This document shows, piece by piece, positions 57,851 to 64,000 of a stretch of 64,000 bases of DNA. The notes beneath the pieces were generated by a model. That model saw nothing but the letters and a program-made list of their open reading frames with translations, was not told where the DNA came from and did no database searches. This DNA is from an uncultured Clostridia bacterium (lineage in GTDB: Bacteria; Bacillota; Clostridia; Oscillospirales; Ruminococcaceae), in the NCBI GenBank assembly GCA_947089135.1, contig CAMUJF010000011.1:16847-80846 (forward strand), written 5' to 3'. The position numbers and the translations under genes were made by a program. The stretch's first letter is position 1, and every line of letters begins with the position of its first letter.

Positions 57851-58843
57851 TTAATAATCCATTATAACGCAGCCCATTGTAAGACCCGCTCCGAAGCCCA
57901 CGAGGCAGAGCCTGTCTCCCTTTTTGACCTTGCCCTCTGCGATAGCCTCGCTCAGTGCGATGGGTATGGACGCACTTGAAGTGTTGCCGTGGTCGGCAAT
58001 GTTTACGATAAATTTATCCATTGAAACGCCGAGGTTTTTAGCCGCGGTCTCGATAATTCTTATATTCGCCTGATGAGGGACGAACCAGTCCACGGTATTA
58101 AGGTCGAGACCTATCTTTTCCGCCGCCTTTTGAGCGGCAGTAGGCAGAGCCTTTGTGGCAAACTTGTAGACCTCCTTGCCGTCCTGAACGATAAAATTAC
58201 CTCCTGCGGCAAACTCGCCCTCGTCAATACGGTCTTCGGCAGTCCTCATAGGGTGACGTACCTTATGACTTTTCGCATACAGGAAATGCGCTCCCGAACC
58301 GTCCGCGCCGATAAAGCTGGTAAAAAGCTTTTCGGATCGTCCGATCACCGCGGCGGCAGCTCCGTCGCCGAAAAGAACGCAGGTGGAACGGTCGCTGAAA
58401 TCGACAACTCTCGAAAGAGTCTCGTTGGCGACTACAAGAACATATTTCAGATCAGGGTCTGTCTGCAAGTACCTCTTAGCCGCGTCCACAGCGTACACAA
58501 ATCCCGAACAAGCCGCGTTGAGGTCGTAAGCGGCGGCGTTTTTCGCACCTATCTTGTCCTGTATAACGCAGGCGACGGAGGGGGTATAAAAATCGTTGGT
58601 AATAGTGGTATCAATGACCAGACCGATATCCATAGGGTCTATGCCCGCGTTTCTGACCGCTTCCTCCGCGGACTTCAAACCCATTTCCCAGGTGGGCTCG
58701 CCGTCGGCAAGTCTGCGGGATCTTATACCAGTTCTTGTGGTTATCCATTCATCGTTTGTCTCCACGATCTTAGCCATATCGTTGTTAGTCACGCTCAGCG
58801 ACGGACTGTACGAACCCATTCCCAAAATTTCAATTCCGAACAA
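57851..58843 (-). CDS. fabH: 3-oxoacyl-ACP synthase III
   Basis: Starts fatty-acid chains by condensing acyl-CoA with malonyl-ACP. 330 residues. Thiolase fold with catalytic Cys in DLNAACSGFVYAV, His in FVPHQANIRI and Asn in DHGNTSSAS. The start appears to be TTG 58843 (MFGIEILGMG) with GGAGGG eight bases upstream; no ATG fits the family N-terminus. First gene of the minus-strand fatty-acid run; upstream region is shared with fabD. Confidence 0.96.
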   Translation of the reverse strand: MFGIEILGMGSYSPSLSVTNNDMAKIVETNDEWITTRTGIRSRRLADGEPTWEMGLKSAEEAVRNAGIDPMDIGLVIDTTITNDFYTPSVACVIQDKIGAKNAAAYDLNAACSGFVYAVDAAKRYLQTDPDLKYVLVVANETLSRVVDFSDRSTCVLFGDGAAAAVIGRSEKLFTSFIGADGSGAHFLYAKSHKVRHPMRTAEDRIDEGEFAAGGNFIVQDGKEVYKFATKALPTAAQKAAEKIGLDLNTVDWFVPHQANIRIIETAAKNLGVSMDKFIVNIADHGNTSSASIPIALSEAIAEGKVKKGDRLCLVGFGAGLTMGCVIMDY

Positions 58844-58935
58844 AACAATTCCCTCCGTATTTCTTTACAGCGTCACCCGCTCCGCTTAAGAAAAGCGGCT
58901 TAAAAAAACTGCGGCAAACGCTTGTAATTTTTCAA

Positions 58936-59047
58936 TTAATATGGTATAGTATTAACAGCGGGTATTTTTAAAAATCTGTGTACAGCAATTTTTGCGGTAT
59001 GCAATCTTTGCAGTCTTTACAGTTAAAATATATACAATACTATTGTA
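58936..59047. promoter_or_regulatory. fabH-fabD divergent control region with palindromes
   Basis: The 309-bp gap has a perfect 15-bp palindrome TACAATA-C-TATTGTA (59033-59047) and a second inverted repeat TTAATA..TATTAA (58936-58955). Both are AT-rich and placed where promoters for fabH (left) and fabD (right) should lie. Neither matches the FapR or FabT consensus closely. Candidate operators of a lipid regulator (inference). Confidence 0.45.
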
Positions 59048-59152
59048 ATATTTTTCGTCCCCGTTGTCAACGATTTTTAAGAATAAAATCCGCCTTGACG
59101 AAAAAAATTCAGCAGGCGGAAATCACATAAGCACAGAAAGGACAGTACAAAA

Positions 59153-60076
59153 ATGTCAAAAACAGTATTCTTGTTTTCGGGACAAGGCTCCCAGTACACC
59201 GGAATGGGAAAGGAGCTTGCGGAGGCTTATCCCGATGTAAAGGTTTACGAAAGAGCAAGCGGTATCCTCGGTTTCGACCTTATTGAGAAGATAAACGGAA
59301 GCGAGGAGGAACTTGCCAAAACCGTTATTGCGCAGCCCGCAATTATGGCGACTTCTTTAACGGCGTTCGAGATAATGAAACGCGAGGGGATAGAGTATTC
59401 CGCTGTCGCGGGACATTCCCTCGGCGAATATGCTGCTATGGTTGCGGCCGGTATCCTTTCCTTTGAGGACGGTTTCCGCGTGATAAAAGCCAGAGCCGAA
59501 GCCATGCAGAAAGCCTCCGAAGCCGCAAGCGGAGCAATGTACGCCATAATCGGCAAATCCGCCGAGGAGATCGAAGCGGTATGCGCGGAGGTCGACGGCT
59601 ATGTAGTCCCCGTAAACTACAATTCGTCCGCCCAGACTGTAATAGCGGGGGAGACCGCCGCCGCTGAAAAGGCCGCCGCCAAGTTTGCGGAAATGGGCGC
59701 GAAAGCCGTAAAGTTAGGGGTATCCTCGGCGTTCCACTCAAAGCTTATGCAGCCCGCCGCCGAGGACTTTGAAGCCGCTCTGAGGAGTATGAACATTACC
59801 TTTAATAAGCCCTCCGTACCGTTTTATTCCAACCTTACGGGAGCGGAGCAGACCGATTTTGAGGATATGCCCTCAAAGCTTGCAAAGCATATCGTTTCCC
59901 CCGTAAAATTCACTTCGGAGCTGAATGCTCTTGCGGAGGCGGGGTACACTGATTATGTTGAGCTGGGACCCAATAAGGTGCTGACGGGACTGGTCAAAAA
60001 GACCTTAAAGGGCGTAAACGCCGTAAACGTTGAAAATTCAAAAACTCTTGAAAAGGCTTTGGAGCTTTTGAAATAA
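59153..60076 (+). CDS. fabD: Malonyl-CoA:ACP transacylase
   Basis: Loads malonyl units on ACP. 307 residues. N-terminal FLFSGQGSQYTGMGKEL, nucleophile Ser in VAGHSLGEYAAM, active His region in SAFHSKLMQPA, NLTGAEQ near the C-terminus. RBS AAAGGACAG. Divergent from fabH. The SCP2-like gene follows after 42 bp. Confidence 0.97.
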   Translation: MSKTVFLFSGQGSQYTGMGKELAEAYPDVKVYERASGILGFDLIEKINGSEEELAKTVIAQPAIMATSLTAFEIMKREGIEYSAVAGHSLGEYAAMVAAGILSFEDGFRVIKARAEAMQKASEAASGAMYAIIGKSAEEIEAVCAEVDGYVVPVNYNSSAQTVIAGETAAAEKAAAKFAEMGAKAVKLGVSSAFHSKLMQPAAEDFEAALRSMNITFNKPSVPFYSNLTGAEQTDFEDMPSKLAKHIVSPVKFTSELNALAEAGYTDYVELGPNKVLTGLVKKTLKGVNAVNVENSKTLEKALELLK

Positions 60077-60118
60077 ACCTAAATCTAAGATCAATAAATT
60101 AATGGAGGATATAATAAT

Positions 60119-60556
60119 ATGACTTACGAAGAAATTTTTGCAAAGGCTGAATCTCTGTTCGCAAAGGGCGACGCGTCGGGTTTCGAGGGCGATTTCGCTA
60201 TACAGGTGAACATCACCGGAGAGGGAGAGGGCGCGTTCTATGTAGCTTACAAGAACGGCGCGCTTGACGTTGCTCCCTACGAGTACCACGACCGCGACGC
60301 TATCCTTTTCGCAAGCGCGGAAAATTTCCTGAAGATAGCCGAGGGCAAGCTTGGCGCAGTACCCGCTTTCCTGTCGGGAAAACTCAAAGTCGAGGGCAGC
60401 ACCGAAAAGGCTTTGGAGCTTGACAAGCTTATCACTTTCATGAAGAAAAAGACCAAGGACGAAAGCAAGTCCGCCAAATCCGACAAAGCTGTTCCCAAGG
60501 CGGGAGACGCAAAGACCTCAGCGTCTTCCTCCGCCAAAAAAGGCAAAAAGAAATAA
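60119..60556 (+). CDS. SCP-2 sterol-transfer-like protein
   Basis: 145 residues. About 1-105 is an SCP2 fold (DFAIQVNITGEGEGAFYVAYKNGALDVAPYEYHDRDAILFASAENFLKIAEGKLGAVPAFLSGKLKVEGS); the LxGKLKVxG ending is characteristic. The tail is Lys/Ser/Ala-rich and disordered. SCP2 domains bind lipids or acyl-CoA; in Firmicutes the exact role is unknown. Its place next to fabD suggests a lipid link. RBS GGAGGA. Confidence 0.85.
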   Translation: MTYEEIFAKAESLFAKGDASGFEGDFAIQVNITGEGEGAFYVAYKNGALDVAPYEYHDRDAILFASAENFLKIAEGKLGAVPAFLSGKLKVEGSTEKALELDKLITFMKKKTKDESKSAKSDKAVPKAGDAKTSASSSAKKGKKK

Positions 60557-60573
60557 ACGGGGAGTGACCGAAA

Positions 60574-61407
60574 ATGTCAAAATATGCGCTTTTAGGCTAT
60601 CCTTTGGGACACACTATGTCCCCGCCCATTCACAAACGTCTTTTCGGACTTGACGGAAAACCCGACGCCGAGTACGAGGTGTGCGAGATACCTCCCGAAA
60701 AGCTTGCCGAAAAGTCGGAGTACCTTAATTCTCTTAACGGCTACAATATCACCATACCCTATAAGGTGGATATCATAAAATATCTGGACGAGCTTGACGA
60801 GTCCGCAAGGCGCTATAATTCGGTAAACTGCGTTGTTAACAGAAACGGAAAGAATATCGGTTACAACACCGACTGCTCAGGCTTTCTCCGCTCCCTCGAA
60901 GCGGGAGGGGCAAAGCTGGACGGACGTGTGCTCCAGATAGGCTGCGGCGGCGTAGGCAGAATGATGGCTATAGAAGCCGCTCTCCACGGCGCGGATCTGA
61001 CAATAGTCGCGCTGCCCGAATTTATCACGGGAGCAAAAGAAGTCGCCGAAGAAGCGTTAAAGCTTAATCCCGCGGCGAAAATATCCGTTATTACCCATGA
61101 GGAAATAAGCGGTGAATTCGATCTGCTCATGAACGCAAGTCCCGTGGGAATGTACCCCAACACCGATAACTGTCCCGTTTCGGAGGACGTGGTAAAAAGC
61201 TGCAAATGCGTGTTTGAGGTCATCTATAACCCCAACGTCACAAAGCTTATGAGTATTGCCGAAAAACACGGAATACCCGCAATAGGCGGCATGGCAATGC
61301 TTGTATGGCAGGCGGCGGTCGCCCACGAGATATGGAACGGCGCGTCCTGCAACGATGAGGACGTGGAAAAAATAATCGCCGAAATGAAAGCGGAGCTGAC
61401 AAAATAA
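60574..61407 (+). CDS. aroE: Shikimate dehydrogenase
   Basis: Reduces 3-dehydroshikimate with NADPH in the chorismate pathway. 277 residues. Substrate site LGYPLGHTMSPPIHKRLF, catalytic Lys in GYNITIPYKVDI, NTDCSGF, NADP-binding GCGGVGRMMAIEAALHGA, ASPVGMYPN and GGMAMLVWQAA. RBS GGGGAGTG, 17 bp after the SCP2-like gene. Confidence 0.95.
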   Translation: MSKYALLGYPLGHTMSPPIHKRLFGLDGKPDAEYEVCEIPPEKLAEKSEYLNSLNGYNITIPYKVDIIKYLDELDESARRYNSVNCVVNRNGKNIGYNTDCSGFLRSLEAGGAKLDGRVLQIGCGGVGRMMAIEAALHGADLTIVALPEFITGAKEVAEEALKLNPAAKISVITHEEISGEFDLLMNASPVGMYPNTDNCPVSEDVVKSCKCVFEVIYNPNVTKLMSIAEKHGIPAIGGMAMLVWQAAVAHEIWNGASCNDEDVEKIIAEMKAELTK

Positions 61408-61521
61408 TTTTACAAGAGCAATAAGAGCAGCAATAGAAGCTAAGCTGCGGCTTGACGCGTCAGACGACGGGACAAGCCCTTATTGAATATACCGAAAAAC
61501 AGGGGTGCGGGAGGAAAGCCA

Positions 61522-62457
61522 ATGAAACTGAACAACAAGCTGCTTGCGCTTGCAAAGGGCATAAGCGTGTGGTGGGGGATATACCTCATACTCGGCTGCT
61601 GCGCGGGCTTTGCGGTCAAAACAATACAGGATCTGTTCATGGATACGCAGCCGTTCAGGATCATGCTGTTCGTGCCGTTCATGTGCGCCGGTTCGCTTTT
61701 GCTGGCGATCGTTACATATTTTATCAGTTCGCTGTTTAAACGCGCTCCCATGAAAAGGCTCAGGCGCAGGCTTGTGAATATTTTCAAAACGGAGGGCTTT
61801 TCCCAAAGCTATATAAACCTGCTGTTTGAGAATGCGGCGGGGGACAATAAAAATCCCATGCTTATCGAAGCGGCCGCGGCGTACTGTATGCGCGGTGAGA
61901 CCGACACGGCGGCAAAAACTCTCGCTCAGGCAGACCTGACAAGTATTCTTGATGTCGCTCAGTCAACGGGAAATTTCCGCACCGCGGCGTATTATTACTG
62001 CGTGAAAATGGCGGCGTGTATTATCGCAAAGGACGGAAACGGCGCGGCGAAAGCCTACGACGACGGCATATATTATCTGGACGCTTTTTCGGACGGAGAC
62101 ATGGTAATGGCGGTTCTTGCCCTGTATCAGACCGAGGGCGGACTCAGTCATTCCGCCATAGACACCGCCGATAAAATAAAGTGGAGTACTTTGCCGCGTC
62201 CCATGAGGAAATTGGGAAAATCCTTTACAGAGCTTATAAAAGCCAAAAATTACCTTGCTTTGGAAAAGTACGACGAAGCTGAAAACTCCGCGCGGCTTGC
62301 AATGGAAAATTCCTGCACGGACTTTCTCCTCACCCGCGCCGAAGAGACCTTAATGCTTGCGGGAGAAAAGAAAAAAGCCGGTGCGGAAAAATCCGAAACA
62401 GGTAAAACGGAAGAAAATGATAAGCCGGAAGCTAAAACCGAAATACATGACTTCTGA
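61522..62457 (+). CDS. Membrane protein with TPR-like cytoplasmic region
   Basis: 311 residues. Two N-terminal membrane helices (GIYLILGCCAGFAV and IMLFVPFMCAGSLLLAIVTYFI), then a helical repeat region with TPR-like A/A..Y patterns (NPMLIEAAAAYCMRGETDTAAKTL, TGNFRTAAYYYCVKMAACII, LIKAKNYLALEKYDEAENSARLAMENS) and an acidic Lys/Glu tail. No family assigned; perhaps a membrane-tethered scaffold. ATG 61522 follows GGAGGAAA. Last gene of the fabD-aroE strand; a bidirectional terminator follows. Confidence 0.8.
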   Translation: MKLNNKLLALAKGISVWWGIYLILGCCAGFAVKTIQDLFMDTQPFRIMLFVPFMCAGSLLLAIVTYFISSLFKRAPMKRLRRRLVNIFKTEGFSQSYINLLFENAAGDNKNPMLIEAAAAYCMRGETDTAAKTLAQADLTSILDVAQSTGNFRTAAYYYCVKMAACIIAKDGNGAAKAYDDGIYYLDAFSDGDMVMAVLALYQTEGGLSHSAIDTADKIKWSTLPRPMRKLGKSFTELIKAKNYLALEKYDEAENSARLAMENSCTDFLLTRAEETLMLAGEKKKAGAEKSETGKTEENDKPEAKTEIHDF

Positions 62458-62468
62458 TCCTAAAAAAT

Positions 62469-62505
62469 AAAGTCCTCGGAAAACTTAGTTTTCCGAGGAC
62501 TTTTT
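62469..62505. terminator. Bidirectional terminator
   Basis: A perfect 16-bp stem (62469-62484 with 62488-62503), loop TTA, ending in T's on one strand and A's on the other; it separates two convergent genes. Confidence 0.93.
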
Positions 62506-62533
62506 CAACTATTAGCTATACGCTGTCAGCTGT

Positions 62534-63574
62534 TTACACCTGGCTGTTGTTGTCAAGGAAGTCCATAACGTCGTCAACGTATGTGAACGCAAGGGAAGTG
62601 CAGGTATCGGCACAGCCGTAGTAAATGCAGATTCTGCCTGTGTCCGCGTCAACAAGGTTAGCGCAGGGGAATGTTACAGCGTCCGTATCGCCTATAAGCT
62701 CGTAATCAGTCTGAGGGCTGATAAGATATGACGCGCCTCTCTTGAGTACCTTCCAAGGCTCGTCCTTGTCAAGGAGAGCTGCGGAGAAGCTGTATACATA
62801 GCCGTTGCAGGAGGTCAGTACGCCATGATAGAATATGAGCCAGCCGCGGTCTGTTTCGATAGGAATAGGTCCTGCGCCCATTTTGGTCGCTTCCCAACCC
62901 TTAGAGGGACCCATTACGTGTCTGTGCTCGCCCCAGTAGGTAAGGTCGGGGGACTGGCTGATAAACATATCTCCGAAAGGAGTATGTCCGCTGTCCGAGG
63001 GACGGCTCATCATAACATACTTGTTGTTGATCTTGCGGGGGAACATTACGCCGTTTCTGTTGAAAGGCAGGTATGCGTTTTCAAGCTGTGTGAATTCCTT
63101 GAAATCGTAAGTATAGGCGATTCCGATAGTAGGCTTCCAGCCGTAAGCGTTGCACCATGTTACAATGTATCTTTCCTTGCCGTTTTCATCGTCAAGTCTG
63201 CAAACGCGGGGATCGTAGCCGTACTGCCACTGTCCCACCTCCGGGATATCGCACTTGAACTTGATCCTTTCCTCATTGATGTCCCAGTTGATACCGTCCT
63301 TGGAGAAGCCGACGTGAAGCTCCATGTTGCGCTCTCTGTCGTCAACACGGAAAACGCCTGCAAACTTGTAGTCCCCAACCTCAAAGGGTACTACAGAGCT
63401 GTTGAAGATAGAGTTTGAAGGTTCTCTGTAACCGTTTGCTTTCTTTACCATGATGTGGTCGCGCTTGATAATGGGGTTTGCATTGTAGCGCCATACTACG
63501 TCCTTGCAGTCCGCAGGCTTATCCTGCCAGGGGATATTGGGGAGCGATACTCCGTTTAATACTTTTGTTTTCAT
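62534..63574 (-). CDS. GH130 beta-1,4-mannoside phosphorylase
   Basis: Phosphorolysis of beta-1,4-mannosides releasing alpha-mannose 1-phosphate. 346 residues. Five-bladed propeller features of GH130: VVWRYNANPIIKRDHI, SIFNSSVVPFE, GVFRVDDRERNMELHVGFSKDGINWDI, YGYDPRVCRLDDE with the catalytic Asp at 121, TWCNAYGWKPTIGIAYTYDF, LPFNRNGVMFPRKINNKYVMMSRPSDSGHTPFGDM and FYHGV. The pattern is closest to subfamily 2 (mannooligosaccharide or mannosyl-N-acetylglucosamine phosphorylases); the acceptor cannot be fixed. Single gene; RBS AAAGGCGG. Confidence 0.92.
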   Translation of the reverse strand: MKTKVLNGVSLPNIPWQDKPADCKDVVWRYNANPIIKRDHIMVKKANGYREPSNSIFNSSVVPFEVGDYKFAGVFRVDDRERNMELHVGFSKDGINWDINEERIKFKCDIPEVGQWQYGYDPRVCRLDDENGKERYIVTWCNAYGWKPTIGIAYTYDFKEFTQLENAYLPFNRNGVMFPRKINNKYVMMSRPSDSGHTPFGDMFISQSPDLTYWGEHRHVMGPSKGWEATKMGAGPIPIETDRGWLIFYHGVLTSCNGYVYSFSAALLDKDEPWKVLKRGASYLISPQTDYELIGDTDAVTFPCANLVDADTGRICIYYGCADTCTSLAFTYVDDVMDFLDNNSQV

Positions 63575-63719
63575 TAAAACAGCCGCCTTTCAAAGGTATT
63601 TTTCTCTGAGTCCTCCGACTCACATTATATTTGATTATACAATAATTTTCTTAAAAAATCAATAGTCTTTGGCATAAGTTACAAAAATTTCATTTAACGG
63701 TTTTTCATGCTTGTCCTAA

Positions 63720-63821
63720 TACTAATCCCTCATTGAATTATTGGCAATCTCTTGCCGCAAAAACGCATATATCAAAATTTTTGCGGCAATTTCTTGTCAA
63801 TAATTCTAATGGGGATTATAG
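63720..63821. repeat. Near-palindromic ~100-bp repeat, copy 3 (inverted)
   Basis: Reverse complement is almost identical to copy 1 at 26323-26424 apart from a few changes near the ends. It lies 145 bp upstream of the GH130 gene start, in the 63575-64000 gap that otherwise contains only the copy B hairpins. Confidence 0.85.
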
Positions 63822-63850
63822 CAATCCATAAAATTATCATGACACATTAA

Positions 63851-64000
63851 GCGGCGAAGCCGCGACTAAAAAGTTCGCCAGCCTTTCAAGGCTGCGAGGT
63901 CCACGGGGCAGAGCCCCTGGTCGCGCTCCGCAGAGCGCGAAATTCCCTATCGTTTAAGAGCTCCGCAAAGGGGTGAATTGAAAACAATCCTGTGGATTGT
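63851..64000 (+). repeat. Multi-hairpin repeat, copy B (cut by window edge)
   Basis: Same order as copy A: GCGGC/GCCGC loop GAA, AGCCTT/AAGGCT (identical), GGGGC/GCCCC loop AGA, TCGCGCTC/GAGCGCGA loop CGCA, AATTCCCT pairing with the AGGG..GAATT segment, conserved TATCGTTTAAGAGCTCCGCAA, then GAAAACAATCC and the start of its partner at the edge. Confidence 0.82.

Overview
The window looks like chromosome of an anaerobic Gram-positive gut or rumen Firmicute of the Ruminococcus type. This is inferred from gene content, not from a 16S gene (none is present). Supporting features are pyruvate phosphate dikinase, a cellobiose phosphorylase (GH94), a GH130 beta-mannoside phosphorylase, a clostridial-type fatty-acid cluster, the sporulation pair yaaL-like/bofA-like, strong AGGAGG-like ribosome binding sites and consensus sigma-A promoters. 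Almost everything is ordinary housekeeping. I see no tRNA, rRNA, CRISPR array, prophage or transposase gene.

Layout. 1-7.7 kb: ppdK (3' end cut by the window edge), a small membrane protein, glmU, an M1-like peptidase, prs, a multi-hairpin repeat, then pth. 7.8-16.9 kb: mfd; an orphan branched-chain amino-acid binding lipoprotein followed by a chemoreceptor; rsmD-coaD; a coiled-coil protein. 17-26.3 kb, minus strand: a large Ig-like surface protein with tyrosine-rich repeats, a YfcE-like phosphodiesterase, a DUF4180 protein, an aldose epimerase, a HepT/MntA-like toxin-antitoxin pair, NUDIX, radical SAM, nucleotidyltransferase and kinase genes, asnS and a PHP protein. 26.3-27.1 kb is a repeat-filled gap. 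27.1-37.1 kb: cellobiose phosphorylase, a small AT-rich gene islet, a flavin reductase-like protein, htpG behind a CIRCE operator, three small Cro/C1 regulators, a secreted Ig-like protein and a phosphohexomutase. 37.5-48.1 kb: an EAL phosphodiesterase, rnr, secG, an SGNH lipoprotein behind a structured leader, a PBECR-like nuclease, a second YfcE-like phosphodiesterase, the yaaL/bofA group and a HEPN/nucleotidyltransferase pair. 48.2-60.6 kb: fatty-acid synthesis. 60.6-64 kb: aroE, a TPR-like membrane protein, the GH130 phosphorylase and repeats.

How the genes work together. The minus-strand run fabH, fabG, fabF, accB, fabZ, accC, accD, accA, acpP and the divergent fabD give malonyl-CoA synthesis and most of the type II elongation cycle. 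No enoyl-ACP reductase is present. Two unusual insertions break this run: a YHGS-motif protein between accB and fabZ, and three tandem zinc-ribbon membrane proteins between accC and accD. The two phosphorylases save ATP by splitting cello- and manno-disaccharides with phosphate, and the phosphohexomutase can feed the resulting hexose 1-phosphates into glycolysis.

The most notable unexplained structure is non-coding. There are three copies of a mosaic multi-hairpin element whose stems vary with matching changes while several loops stay constant. There are three copies of a ~100-bp near-palindrome, one of which now encodes the tail of a gene. There is also a riboswitch-like leader with its own promoter and terminator upstream of the SGNH lipoprotein, and a promoter-to-terminator unit of about 300 nt with no gene in it. 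All functional statements come from reading sequence motifs; no database search was possible.
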